Part shown: in pieces, positions 7,797-16,447 of the stretch
Layout: every line of letters begins with the position of its first letter
Numbering within the stretch: the first letter of the stretch is position 1
Assembly: GCA_024233115.1 (NCBI GenBank)
Contig: JACKQB010000002.1
Coordinates: 496,001-560,000 of the forward strand
Reading direction: 5' to 3'
Source: Akkermansiaceae bacterium
GTDB taxonomy: Bacteria; Verrucomicrobiota; Verrucomicrobiia; Verrucomicrobiales; Akkermansiaceae
DNA: 64,000 bases
Translations under genes and position numbers: made by a program
Notes under the pieces: model-generated
What the model saw: the letters and a program-made list of their open reading frames with translations, nothing else
What the model was told of the DNA's origin: nothing
The model's database searches: none

Positions 7797-8819
7797 CTAC
7801 CCAAAAGCGGTAAGGAAGGCCACCTCCAAGGCCAGTTGCTCCTGGACATTGGTTTCAAGGTTTGCCCGGAGGCTTTCCATACCATCCATCCGGCGTAACA
7901 GATCACTCAGCTCATGCGCTGCGGCGACCCGCGCGGTGGTATCTTTTTCAGAGGGAAAATCCAGTTGATCCACTGCGCACTTCTGGCGAACCACATCCCC
8001 CATCCAGGAGATCAGGACTTCGAGTAACTTTTCACGCTCGTTCAGATACTCGGACTCGGTGTGGGCGAGGTAGAATTTCTCCCTGTCCTTCAGCCACGCA
8101 TCGCTGTCGGTGGTGTTTTTGTATTTTTTACTCTCCTCCTTCAGGGCCAGGTCATTGAGCTTGGCGATCTCGGCCCGGCGCTTGGCCAGAATACCACTGA
8201 ATGCAGCTCTCAGCGTCAATGCCGCCGAAATATTCCCAATCCCCTGACGGGCCATCGATGCCAGTGCCGACAACAAGGCGTCCTGCCCCACGCTGGTAAT
8301 ACGCTGACCGGCTGACACCATCAGCGGCAGGCGCACACAGCGGGACAAAATCGTAGGCAGCAGCAATTCCGGGGCATCGCTGACAAGCAGCAGCAAACAA
8401 TTGCCCGGCGGCTCTTCCAAGGTTTTCAGAAAAGCATTCTCAGCCCCCTCGCCCATGCGGTCGGCGTGTAACACCACACCGACCTTCCATTTTCCGGGAG
8501 CCGATGCGACATGGAATGATTTTTCCAGCGCCCGCATGTCGTCGACGAGGATCCGGCGTGATTTTGACCGGGGTCTGACGATCCGGACCAACGCGCCTTC
8601 GAGTTCATCCAGGGATTTCTCCTCTGGCGCCGCTGTCTCGCCAAACAGATTTGCCCCCGCCCCGGCATCAGCCGGTGGATTGACCAGGGAGATGATTCTG
8701 GCCGCCAGGGCCGATTTCCCACTGCCCGCTTCCCCGGTAATGAGAAAGGCATGCGCCAACCGTCCCTTCTGGTGGGCTGATTCAATTAAGTTGAAGGCTT
8801 TTTCCGCTGTATAGGCCAT
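7797..8819 (-). CDS. holB: DNA polymerase III subunit delta' (clamp-loader ATPase-like)
   Basis: A 340-residue AAA+ protein of the replication clamp loader. The Walker A-like GEAGSGKS is near residue 30, a Walker B-like region contains VVLHADRMGEGAENAFLKTL, and the LEEPP and TILSRC motifs follow, the SRC being the hallmark of clamp-loader subunits. The four zinc-binding cysteines of E. coli delta' are absent. The C-terminal third is helical with a charged stretch (KEESKKYKNTTDSD). The ATG at 8819 is preferred over a TTG at 8855. It converges on the phosphoesterase gene with 9 bp between the stops. Confidence 0.85.
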   Translation of the reverse strand: MAYTAEKAFNLIESAHQKGRLAHAFLITGEAGSGKSALAARIISLVNPPADAGAGANLFGETAAPEEKSLDELEGALVRIVRPRSKSRRILVDDMRALEKSFHVASAPGKWKVGVVLHADRMGEGAENAFLKTLEEPPGNCLLLLVSDAPELLLPTILSRCVRLPLMVSAGQRITSVGQDALLSALASMARQGIGNISAALTLRAAFSGILAKRRAEIAKLNDLALKEESKKYKNTTDSDAWLKDREKFYLAHTESEYLNEREKLLEVLISWMGDVVRQKCAVDQLDFPSEKDTTARVAAAHELSDLLRRMDGMESLRANLETNVQEQLALEVAFLTAFG

Positions 8820-8916
8820 GCGCGCCCATCCTGCCAAGCCTGTCGATTTGGGCAATCTGAAAAACGTGTCAGTTGCCCGGAAAATGAAACAAGATCACCC
8901 ATCTGCGACGATATTA

Positions 8917-8945
8917 TTGGACAACGGGCGAATTAACGATAATTT
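8917..8945 (+). promoter_or_regulatory. Candidate promoter for the thioredoxin-like gene
   Basis: TTGGAC at 8917-8922, a 17-nt spacer and TAATTT at 8940-8945, 37 bp before the ATG at 8983. A small hairpin (CTGCG-TTAG-CGCAG) follows in the leader. Based on sequence similarity only. Confidence 0.4.
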
Positions 8946-8982
8946 CCCGATCCTAATTCTGCGTTAGCGCAGCCAAACCATT

Positions 8983-9963
8983 ATGAAAAAGACACTACTC
9001 GCCGGCCTCGCCCTGGCTATGACAGCATCCCTTAGCTCCGCCAGCGGAGATGAGTGGATGACCGACTTCGAAGCCGCCAAGAAAAAGGCCGCTGCGGAAA
9101 ACAAAGACCTCCTGGTTGACTTCACCGGTTCCGACTGGTGTGGCTGGTGTATCAAGCTCGTGGACGAGGTATTCAAGCACGATGCCTTCAAAACCGGCGT
9201 CGCCGACAAATTTGTACTCGTTGAACTCGATTTCCCGCGTGACAAATCCAAACTCAGTGAAGCTACACAGATGCAGAATGCCGAGCTTCAGAAGAAGTAT
9301 GACGTAAAGGGTTTCCCTACCATCCTCTTGCTCGATTCAAAAGGCCTGCCATTTGCCCAGACCGGATATCAGGCAGGTGGACCGGAAAAATACCTGGCTC
9401 ACCTCGACGAGCTTCGCGCAAAACGTATTAAGCGCGATGAGTCACTTGCAGCCGCCGAGAAACTTGAGGGTGTGGAAAAAGCCAAGGCTCTGGTTGCCGC
9501 GCTCAAGGAACTCCCCGAGACTCAGCTCAGCCACTACACGGATATCACTGGACAGATCGCCGCACTCGATCCTAACGACGAAACCGGGTTTGTTGCCGCT
9601 CAGAAGCGCAAGGAAGCCGAAGCCAACCTTGAAAAAGAAGTGATGGCCGCCATGCGCTCCGGCAATACCGACGATGCGATTGCTAAAATCGACAAATTCA
9701 TCGCCGACTATAAAGTCGAGGGTGAAGAGAAACAAGGTCTGCTTGGTATGAAGATGAATCCACTGATGGCTGCCAAGAAATTTGACGAAGCGGCCAAGGT
9801 CATCGACGAGCTGATTGCCGCAGCCCCTGAAAGCAAGGCTGCCAAGTTTGCAGAAAGCTTCAAGCCACGCCTCCAGAAGATGAAGGAAGCGGCTTCCCAA
9901 CCCAAGGAGGACAAGCCCAACCCACCCCATGGTGAGCCCGGCCACGTGCATGAGGAGGAGTAA
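8983..9963 (+). CDS. Secreted thioredoxin-fold protein with a CGWC active site
   Basis: A 326-residue exported protein. Residues 1-22 are a signal peptide (MKKTLLAGLALAMTASLSSA). A thioredoxin domain follows, with SDWCGWCIKL (CxxC near residues 52-55) and the cis-proline region GFPTILLLD. After about residue 150 there is a helical, charged region rich in Lys, Glu and Ala, and the tail is His/Pro/Glu-rich (PPHGEPGHVHEEE), which could bind metal. Thioredoxin-like proteins of this kind act in the periplasm in disulfide exchange, but the partner is unknown. A strong terminator follows, and the deiodinase-like gene converges on it. Confidence 0.85.
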   Translation: MKKTLLAGLALAMTASLSSASGDEWMTDFEAAKKKAAAENKDLLVDFTGSDWCGWCIKLVDEVFKHDAFKTGVADKFVLVELDFPRDKSKLSEATQMQNAELQKKYDVKGFPTILLLDSKGLPFAQTGYQAGGPEKYLAHLDELRAKRIKRDESLAAAEKLEGVEKAKALVAALKELPETQLSHYTDITGQIAALDPNDETGFVAAQKRKEAEANLEKEVMAAMRSGNTDDAIAKIDKFIADYKVEGEEKQGLLGMKMNPLMAAKKFDEAAKVIDELIAAAPESKAAKFAESFKPRLQKMKEAASQPKEDKPNPPHGEPGHVHEEE

Positions 9964-10003
9964 TCCCCGCCGTCCAAGCTTCACCAGCTAACCATTGCTT
10001 TCC

Positions 10004-10039
10004 TAGGCGCGTCGGATCTCCGGCGCGCCTATTTTTTTT
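10004..10039 (+). terminator. Rho-independent terminator after the thioredoxin-like gene
   Basis: Stem TAGGCGCG/CGCGCCTA with a 12-nt loop that can pair further, followed by eight T residues at 10032-10039. The right arm and T-run overlap the last codons and stop of the convergent deiodinase-like gene. Confidence 0.85.
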
Positions 10040-10646
10040 GCGCCTGCACCAATTTCTCCAATGCCGCTCTCATCTCATCGACATCAAACCCCCAGGGACC
10101 TTTGCCGCCACGATAAACAATCGTACCGTTTGGAGATAAAATAAACAAGCGGTCAGGGTGTCCGTGAAAAGCCGTGGCAACAGAATTGTTCATATCGTCG
10201 AGTAGGACCGGGATTGTTAAATTCAATGAAGCCCCGCAGCTGGTTGCCGCCTTCTTCCGGTCTTCGATCGTTTTGTGTTGTGGGATTTCCACATGCCTCG
10301 CCGGCCTGGTGCCATCGCTGGCATGCGCTTCCTTGGTATACACCCACAGAAAATCAGCTTGTTTACCCCATGTTTCATACACTTTCTGCAAGCTCCCGGC
10401 TTGCCTCGAAAACGGGCCTCATGTGTGTGAGCCAAAGACAAGCACTGTTAGTTTTTTGGGTTTATTGAATGCAACCCATTTCCCATCGCTCTGCCCTTTG
10501 GCTGACACTTTCGGGATTGGGTCACCTATGGCAGGAGCACTATCGACCATCCCCCTCCCCCGTCGATCCTGGGCGGCTAGCATCATCGAGGAAATTAGCA
10601 GTAGTGTGGGGACGATTAACCGGATCATACCTGATCCAACCGTCAT
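10029..10646 (-). CDS. Iodothyronine deiodinase-like selenoprotein (in-frame TGA read as Sec)
   Basis: One frame of 206 codons interrupted by a single TGA at 10419-10421. Before it lie a signal peptide (MIRLIVPTLLLISSMMLA) and a thioredoxin-fold start ending LTVLVFGSHT. After it the same frame continues GPFSRQAGSLQKVYETW, then ADFLWVYTKEAHASDG, IPVLLDDMNNSVATAFHG, DRLFILSPNGTIVYRG and GKGPWGF. These match deiodinases block by block, including the FGSxT-U-PPF active site and the Glu and His of EAHASDG. The TGA falls exactly on the catalytic selenocysteine (residue 76, or 70 if the start is the ATG at 10628). A SECIS-like hairpin follows. A bacterial role in reductive dehalogenation or peroxide reduction is inferred, not shown. 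It lies 23 bp after the CbiX-type gene, probably last in the cysJIH run. The alternative is a pseudogene by chance nonsense mutation. Confidence 0.85.
10388..10421 (-). promoter_or_regulatory. Candidate bacterial SECIS element with its UGA codon
   Basis: On the mRNA strand the UGA (10421-10419) is followed, after 14 nt, by a perfect 6-bp stem GCAAGC/GCUUGC with the 5-nt loop CGGGA (hairpin 10404-10388). Twenty nucleotides separate UGA from the loop, and the loop has G at its second position. Both fit the published bacterial SECIS consensus (loop 16-37 nt from UGA, a G in the first two loop positions). SelB binding is inferred. Confidence 0.7.
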
Positions 10647-10669
10647 GCAGTAAAAAAGTTGCAGTCCAG

Positions 10670-11404
10670 CTACACCATTTGCACAATCGCCTCCGCAAAA
10701 CGGGCCGAGGTTCCCAGTGCGGGAGCAACCCGAAGTTCATAATTGCCGAGCCTGTGGGTGCGTGTATGCACACCGTCGCCCTCAATCCCTAACATCCATG
10801 GGATATCCCATTCCCCGTGTTGCCCGTCGGACAGAAGAAATGGCACGACGACCACACGTGGCTGCGTGACTATGGTTTTCCAATCCACGACCAAGGGTGC
10901 CTCATCCAACCACAAGTCGGCAATCTGGGCATAGTCGGTCCGGGAAACAAGTGCATCCAGATGTCCTAAAAGGCTTTGTTTGGAATTTTTGTTTTTGGTG
11001 GATCCATGACCAATCACGAGCAAGGTCACCTCACGTTGATCCCAGCAGCCTAACACATCAGCGGCAGCATCTCGAATCAGCTCCTGCATCATCGGGTTGA
11101 CACCAACCGGTTTGCAGTAGCGCATATTCCCTTGGCGCGAGTCGAGCCTGAGTAAATCCGGTATCACCTGTTGGGTAAAATACCCTTCAGCAAGAAAATC
11201 AGGAATGATCGTAATGTTTTCATCCTTGATCCCATCCAGGGCATCACGAATCAGCGGCTCCTCTTTAAGAAAGGCGCAATGCACTTCTGAAAACACCCCA
11301 CGTTTCCGGATCAGGTCCGCGTGCATCCTGACGGATTGAGACGAGTGTGGATGCTTCGACGAGCCGTGACCCAGCAGTAGCAAGCTTGTGTTTTTTGCAC
11401 TCAC
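10670..11404 (-). CDS. Sirohydrochlorin chelatase (CbiX family, two-domain)
   Basis: A 244-residue protein with two CbiX/SirB-type halves, each starting with a histidine motif (LLLLGHGSSKHPHS near residue 10, LLVIGHGSTKNKNS near residue 132). Members insert Fe2+ or Co2+ into sirohydrochlorin. Its position just after cysH and cysI, whose sulfite reductase needs siroheme, favours the ferrochelatase role. The uroporphyrinogen methyltransferase that makes the precursor is at 16641-18143. The cysG-type precorrin-2 dehydrogenase is not in the window. The stop is 23 bp from the deiodinase-like gene. Confidence 0.85.
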   Translation of the reverse strand: MSAKNTSLLLLGHGSSKHPHSSQSVRMHADLIRKRGVFSEVHCAFLKEEPLIRDALDGIKDENITIIPDFLAEGYFTQQVIPDLLRLDSRQGNMRYCKPVGVNPMMQELIRDAAADVLGCWDQREVTLLVIGHGSTKNKNSKQSLLGHLDALVSRTDYAQIADLWLDEAPLVVDWKTIVTQPRVVVVPFLLSDGQHGEWDIPWMLGIEGDGVHTRTHRLGNYELRVAPALGTSARFAEAIVQMV

Positions 11405-11419
11405 ACCCCGAAGCTAGCA

Positions 11420-12160
11420 TTAAATCTGGAAGTCACCAGCACCGGAGTCGAGGTGGAGGCCGCATTCGTATTTTTCACCACCGAAGCGTGAGCGCTCTGC
11501 GGACTCACCGTCGGCGACAGGTGAAGTGGAATGCCAGTCGCCCATGGTCTTGTATCCCTTAGCTTCCAGAGGGTGTTTGGGCAGATTGTTATCGTGGTAA
11601 TATGCGGCAACCTGCGCATCGGCCCAGTCGAGGATGGGATATACCTTAAGCGTTTTTTTCTGCTGTTCTGCAAAGGCACGGTTGGCTCGGGTGCTTGAAT
11701 GGGAGCGGCGTAGACCGCTGATCCAAATATCCGCACCCAGCTCTTGCAGGGCCCGATTCATCGGCTCGACTTTATTGATCAGACCGTAGCTGGCATTCCC
11801 CTTCTCACCTTGCTCCCAGAGTTTTCCGTAAAGCGCCTCTTGGCGTGCAGCGGACAGCTTGGGTTGGTAAACCTGAACATCGAGACCGAGTTGTTCGATC
11901 AACTGCTCGGCATACTGATAGGTCTCGGCAAAAAGGTAACCTGTATCAAGCCACACCACGGGGATTTTCGGTGCGTGTTGACTCACAAGATGCAGCATGA
12001 CGGCCGCTTGCAGGCCAAAGCTACTGCTGAGGACGAGTCGTGAGCCAAATTGCTCATGTAGCCAGGCAATACGCTCGGGTGCGGTCATACCTTCGAAGGC
12101 GGCATTTACTTTATCGACGTCTGACATGGTTCGTGTTTCTAAAGCTACGGATTGAGACAT
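11420..12160 (-). CDS. cysH: Phosphoadenosine phosphosulfate reductase
   Basis: Reduces PAPS to sulfite using thioredoxin. The 246-residue length is typical. The ATP-PPase-like fold is visible with LSSSFGLQAAVMLHLV (modified P-loop), VVWLDTGYLFAET and ISGLRRSHSSTRA. The C-terminal catalytic motif KYECGLH is present. The CC and CxxC cysteines that bind the 4Fe-4S cluster in APS reductases are absent (LINKVEPMN in place of the usual CCxxRKVEP), so the substrate is most likely PAPS. In-frame ATG at 12127 is an alternative start. It sits 15 bp upstream of the chelatase gene in the same operon. Confidence 0.92.
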   Translation of the reverse strand: MSQSVALETRTMSDVDKVNAAFEGMTAPERIAWLHEQFGSRLVLSSSFGLQAAVMLHLVSQHAPKIPVVWLDTGYLFAETYQYAEQLIEQLGLDVQVYQPKLSAARQEALYGKLWEQGEKGNASYGLINKVEPMNRALQELGADIWISGLRRSHSSTRANRAFAEQQKKTLKVYPILDWADAQVAAYYHDNNLPKHPLEAKGYKTMGDWHSTSPVADGESAERSRFGGEKYECGLHLDSGAGDFQI

Positions 12161-12186
12161 GATTGATAGGTTATTGGTTATATCTA

Positions 12187-12270
12187 CCGCTGATTACGCT
12201 GATTTTTGACTGAGCTAGGCTAGTGAATTCAGAGGATATGAAATCAGTATAGAATCCGTGTAATCCGCGG
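12187..12270. repeat. Imperfect inverted repeat between cysI and cysH
   Basis: The left arm CCGCTGATTACGCTGATT (from 12187) and the right arm AATCCGTGTAATCCGCGG (to 12270) are imperfect reverse complements around about 48 bp. Repeats of the type 'GCGGATTACACGGATT' are scattered through many bacterial genomes. This is the only copy I saw here. Confidence 0.6.
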
Positions 12271-12289
12271 CTTCATTTTTTATTTCGTT

Positions 12290-13990
12290 CTAAACGTTGG
12301 CGTGGAAGTTATTTCCAGCGGTGGTCGCCTTGACATAACCTGCACGGATGACGAAGTCGCCGAAGTGCTCGCCCTCGTTGCGCCGTTTGGCATAGTCCTT
12401 GATGATGGGAGCCAGCAGCTCCTTGATATCGTCACCGCGAACCGATTCCCTATACAGCTTGCTGAGTCGCTGACCGTGGAAGCCGGCACCAAGGTAGACG
12501 TTGTATTTGCCCGGCCCTTTGCCAACGAATCCGATCTCACCGAGGTAAGGTCGACCGCACCCGTTCGGACAGCCGGTCATACGGATGGTGATCGCATCGT
12601 GGCGCAAACCAGCCTCTTCCAACACCTCTTCCAGCCCGGTAATCACATCGGGCAGGTAGCGCTCGGCTTCCGCGAGCGCGAGACCGCATGTCGGCAGTGC
12701 TACGCAGGCGATGGAATTCAGCCTCAGCGCACTGCGCTCATGGCTTTTGAGAATGTTATATTTTTCTAACAACGCCTCGATTTCCGGTTTGTTGGCATCG
12801 GAGATATTCGCGATAATCACGTTCTGGTTCGCGGTCATCCGGAACTCACCGTCGTGGATTTTGGCAATCTCGCGCAGTCCGGTTTTGGTCGGGAAAGCGG
12901 GACTATCCACCACCCTGCCGCCGGGGATAAACAGGTTGAGGTGGTGCATCCCTTTGTCGTCTGTGGTCCAGCCAAAGCGGTCGCCGTTTGTTTCAAACAC
13001 AAACTCGCGGGCAGGCTCTAACGAGTATCCGAGGTATTCCTCCAGCTTCTTTTGGAAACCGTCAGCGCTCATACGTTCTACGGTGTATTTGAGCCGGGCA
13101 AATTTCCGGTCGCTCCGATCGCCGAAGTCGCGTTGGACGAGCATGACTTTTTCCGCGACATCCACGGCTTTCTCAGGCGAGATAAATCCGATCACATCGG
13201 CGAGCCGGGGGAAGGTTTCTGTCTGGCCGTGGGTCATGCCCATACCGCCACCGACGGCGACGTTGTAGCCGGCGATTTGATTGTCCTCGATGATAGCGAT
13301 AAACGACAGGCAATGCGCGTAGAGGTCGACGTCGTTGGAGGGAGGGATGGCGACGGTGATTTTGAATTTACGCGGCAGGTAGGTCTTGCCGTAAAGCGGC
13401 TCGATCAACTCCTCGCTGGAGACGACTTTTTCCTCATCGAGGAAAATCTCATGGTAGGCGCGGGTGCGCGGCATGAGGTGATCGCTGAGCCGGTGTGAAA
13501 AATCGACCACTTCCGAGTGCAACGAACTCAGGTGCGGGTTTGCGTTGCAGATGACGTTGCGGTTGACATCACCACAGGCGGCGATGGTATCCAGAGCCGC
13601 GGCATTCATCTCCTGGATGGTCCGCTTCAGGTTGTTTTTGATCACACCGTGAAGCTGCCAGGTTTGGCGTGTGGTAATCTTCAGCGTGCCATTGGCATAG
13701 TCATCGGCCAGCGAATCCATGGCGAGCCACTGTGCGGGGGTGGAGACACCGCCGGGCAGGCGCACCCGGATGAGGAAGCTGTAGGCTTTCTCCAGCTTCT
13801 TTTTTCGACGGTCTTTACGGACGTCGCGGTCGTCCTGCAAATACATGCCATGGAACTTGCTCAGCTGTTGGCTGTCGGGGGAAATGGCACCGGTGCTGAC
13901 ATCGGCGATCTCCTCAGCGAGGGTGCCCCGGAGATAGTTGCTGTTCAGCTTCAACGGCTCGTTCGCCGATAGTTTCTTTTCTTTGCTCAT
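12290..13990 (-). CDS. cysI: Sulfite reductase hemoprotein (beta) subunit
   Basis: Siroheme and 4Fe-4S subunit that reduces sulfite to sulfide with six electrons from CysJ. The 566-residue length is typical. The four cluster-ligand cysteines are C429 and C435 (CVALPTC) and C474 and C478 (GCPNGC). Siroheme/sulfite-binding arginines and lysines lie in KITTRQTWQLHG and the VGGGMG region. The start follows 80 bp after cysJ, with a leader made of TAACTAATAAC-like words and no Shine-Dalgarno sequence. It is co-oriented with cysJ, cysH and the chelatase. Confidence 0.95.
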   Translation of the reverse strand: MSKEKKLSANEPLKLNSNYLRGTLAEEIADVSTGAISPDSQQLSKFHGMYLQDDRDVRKDRRKKKLEKAYSFLIRVRLPGGVSTPAQWLAMDSLADDYANGTLKITTRQTWQLHGVIKNNLKRTIQEMNAAALDTIAACGDVNRNVICNANPHLSSLHSEVVDFSHRLSDHLMPRTRAYHEIFLDEEKVVSSEELIEPLYGKTYLPRKFKITVAIPPSNDVDLYAHCLSFIAIIEDNQIAGYNVAVGGGMGMTHGQTETFPRLADVIGFISPEKAVDVAEKVMLVQRDFGDRSDRKFARLKYTVERMSADGFQKKLEEYLGYSLEPAREFVFETNGDRFGWTTDDKGMHHLNLFIPGGRVVDSPAFPTKTGLREIAKIHDGEFRMTANQNVIIANISDANKPEIEALLEKYNILKSHERSALRLNSIACVALPTCGLALAEAERYLPDVITGLEEVLEEAGLRHDAITIRMTGCPNGCGRPYLGEIGFVGKGPGKYNVYLGAGFHGQRLSKLYRESVRGDDIKELLAPIIKDYAKRRNEGEHFGDFVIRAGYVKATTAGNNFHANV

Positions 13991-14070
13991 GATCTTTATC
14001 TCGATTCTGGCTCACCAGAGCCACATTTTCTCCTATTGACTAATAACCGATAACTAATAACTACTAACTA

Positions 14071-15849
14071 CTAATAAACATCCCGCTGGTAGCGTTTGTC
14101 CTTTTTCAGTTTAGCCACATAGGCTTCGGCATCTTCGGCCGACATAGCGCCCTCACTGGCAACAATGTCGAGAAGTGCCGCGTGCACCCCCTTCGCCATG
14201 TGCGAGGCGTTGCCACAGACGTAGAAGTGGGCGCCTTTTTCCAACCACTGCCAGAGTTCTGCCGCCCGCTCTTTCATCCTGTCCTGCACGTAGATCTTTT
14301 CCGGTTGATCACGGGAGAAGGCCAGGTCGATACGGGTCAGGTCGCCACTTTTCAAATACTCCTGCCACTCAAGCTGATAGAGGAAATCCTCGTTGTAATG
14401 CTGGTCACCAAAAAACAGCCAGCTGTCCCCCTTGGCACCGGTGGCTGCGCGATCCTGCACAAACGCACGGAACGGCGCTATACCGGTTCCAGGACCAACC
14501 ATAATGATCGGGGTATCACCGTTTTCAGGAAGGCGGAAATTCTTGTTCTCATGGATGTAAACTGAAACCCTGGAACCCTTCGGCGCATTTTCAGCGAGGA
14601 AGGTCGAGGCAACACCCTTGCGTGCTTTGTCATGGGTTTCGTAGCGCACCACCGCTACTGTTAGATGCACGCTGTTGGGATGGGCGTTGAGACTGGATGC
14701 AATCGAATAGAGCCGCAATGGCAACTTCCTAAGGATATCCACCAACTGCTGTGCCTCCAGCTCCCTGGCGGGGTATTCCTCAAGCAGATCAATGATCTGA
14801 CGACCATGTGTCCACTCCTTGTAAGCCTGCTTGGAATCGTCCGACAACAGATTGGCCAGCTCTTCAGAACCGCTGAGTTCCAGCCAGCCCGTGGCCACCT
14901 TGCGGGTCAGCCCGGTGATGTCGAGGTCGGAGGCCAGGGCCGTTGCAAGAGGGATGCGACCAATACCTTTCAGCTCTACTTCGCCAGCGCCATCAAGCCC
15001 GGTCGCCTTCAGAATGGAGGCGACGACATCATCCGCATTACGGGGAAGCACGGCAAGCACGTCGCCGGGTTGGTAATCGAATCCCGAGCCTTCAAGCGAG
15101 AGCTCGAGATGGTGGGTTTCTTTTCCCGAGCGATCACCGCTCAGCAGTTGGTTTTCGAGGACTTCCGAGGGGAACGGGTTCTTTTTGTCGTAGACCTGTT
15201 GGGCTGCGGGGGTAACGGCGGCAGGTGTCGACGATGGAGCTGCCGATGGAGTCGCCTTACCCAGCTTTGCCCAGACGTCCTTGTTCCAGGCTGCGAATGG
15301 TTCTTCAAAATCGACATCGCAGTCGACCCGCTCGGCGACGCGCACGGCACCCAGTTTTTCCAAGCGGGCATCGATATCCTTGCCTGTCTGGCAAAACTGG
15401 TCGTAGCTCGTATCCCCGAGGGCACAGACGGAGAACTCGACACCAGCCAGGGAAATATCCGTGGCCATGAGCTCGTTATAAAACCCCTCGGCGGCTTCAG
15501 GTGGTTCGCCATCACCCCATGTGCTGACCACAACCAGCAAGCTGCCGGCATCCTTCAGATCGGCCAGTTTGGCGTCGGCCATGTTGAGGACACTTGGCTT
15601 GAAACCGTTCTGCCTGGCGGTTTTGAAAACCTGCTCGGCGAGTTCCTCGCAATTACCTGACTCGGTGCCGTAAAGCACGGTGAGCTTCTTACTCGCAGCG
15701 GGTGCTGCCGCTTGGGTGTCACGGCTTGGGCCAGCAGCCAGGAATCCACTGATCCAGGCACGTTGTTCCGAGTTCAAGGTGCTGAGAACGGCTCCGAGCT
15801 GCTTTTTCTGCACATCGTCAAGCGGTGCGTGGTCGGGGAAATGGATCAT
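14071..15849 (-). CDS. cysJ: Sulfite reductase flavoprotein (alpha) subunit
   Basis: Passes electrons from NADPH through FAD and FMN to CysI. A flavodoxin domain (about residues 52-195, LTVLYGTESGNCEELAEQ) is followed by an Ala/Pro linker, an FAD-binding domain (RLYSIASS motif) and an NADPH-binding domain (VGPGTGIAPFRAF). It ends in the typical KDKRYQRDVY. The 592-residue length fits E. coli CysJ. It is the first gene of the leftward cys run. The 148-bp gap to dps shows no recognisable riboswitch. Confidence 0.95.
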   Translation of the reverse strand: MIHFPDHAPLDDVQKKQLGAVLSTLNSEQRAWISGFLAAGPSRDTQAAAPAASKKLTVLYGTESGNCEELAEQVFKTARQNGFKPSVLNMADAKLADLKDAGSLLVVVSTWGDGEPPEAAEGFYNELMATDISLAGVEFSVCALGDTSYDQFCQTGKDIDARLEKLGAVRVAERVDCDVDFEEPFAAWNKDVWAKLGKATPSAAPSSTPAAVTPAAQQVYDKKNPFPSEVLENQLLSGDRSGKETHHLELSLEGSGFDYQPGDVLAVLPRNADDVVASILKATGLDGAGEVELKGIGRIPLATALASDLDITGLTRKVATGWLELSGSEELANLLSDDSKQAYKEWTHGRQIIDLLEEYPARELEAQQLVDILRKLPLRLYSIASSLNAHPNSVHLTVAVVRYETHDKARKGVASTFLAENAPKGSRVSVYIHENKNFRLPENGDTPIIMVGPGTGIAPFRAFVQDRAATGAKGDSWLFFGDQHYNEDFLYQLEWQEYLKSGDLTRIDLAFSRDQPEKIYVQDRMKERAAELWQWLEKGAHFYVCGNASHMAKGVHAALLDIVASEGAMSAEDAEAYVAKLKKDKRYQRDVY

Positions 15850-15997
15850 CTTTATTCCTTAGTTTGTTTATAAGGTTACTATTTCTGCGGGCACAAAGAT
15901 GACTTGGATTCGGGTAGTTGCAAGAGAAAACACAAGGGATGGGTGATTTTTTTAAGTGTCTGGTTGAAAACCTGCGCACACCTGTTAGTTTAAAACC

Positions 15998-16447
15998 ATG
16001 TCAGATCAAAACAAACAAAATGTCGTGGAAGCCCTTCGTCAAGTAGTTGCAGACAGTTACGCCCTTATGGGGCAGACCCACCTCTGCCACTGGAACGTCC
16101 GCGGCCCGGGTTTTTTCGCCCTGCACACAGCCTTCGAGGAACAATACACCGAGCTCTTCAGTGCCATCGATGAAATTGCCGAGCGAATTCGTGCCCTGGG
16201 TGCCCTCGCCCCCGGCGGACTCGGCAATCTGGCCGGCATGTCAGGCATGGAGGAACTCGAGGAGGACGCCAGTGCCAACGACATGGTCAAGCACCTGGCC
16301 GACGCCAACCGGAAAGTGGTCAAGAGCCTTGCACGTTGTCGCGAGATCGCCGGCGACGCGGGTGACTCCCAAAGCGAGGATCTTTGCATCGCAAGAATGC
16401 AAGTCCACGAGAAAACCCTCTGGATGCTGAACAGCTACCTTGACTAG
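15998..16447 (+). CDS. dps: Dps-family ferritin-like protein
   Basis: A 149-residue DNA-binding/starvation ferritin that oxidises and stores iron and protects DNA from peroxide. The ferroxidase segment HLCHWNVRGPGFFALHTAFE followed by YTELFSAIDEIAERIRALG holds the expected His, Asp and Glu residues. The N-terminus is short, with few lysines, so DNA binding is uncertain. The ATG has no Shine-Dalgarno sequence. TTGAAA and TAGTTT boxes sit so close upstream that a nearly leaderless transcript is possible. Confidence 0.9.
   Translation: MSDQNKQNVVEALRQVVADSYALMGQTHLCHWNVRGPGFFALHTAFEEQYTELFSAIDEIAERIRALGALAPGGLGNLAGMSGMEELEEDASANDMVKHLADANRKVVKSLARCREIAGDAGDSQSEDLCIARMQVHEKTLWMLNSYLD

Noticed and set aside
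10029..10646. Reading the two ORFs as two genes or a nonsense pseudogene
   Set aside because: They are in the same frame, the TGA falls on the deiodinase catalytic position, flanking motifs are intact and a SECIS-like hairpin follows. Pseudogene remains a fallback only if Sec-decoding genes are missing from the genome.
14665..15660. 331-residue ORF antisense to cysJ
   Set aside because: Shadow of cysJ codon bias.
15850..15997. Riboswitch before the cys operon
   Set aside because: No SAM or cobalamin riboswitch core could be recognised in the 148-bp gap.
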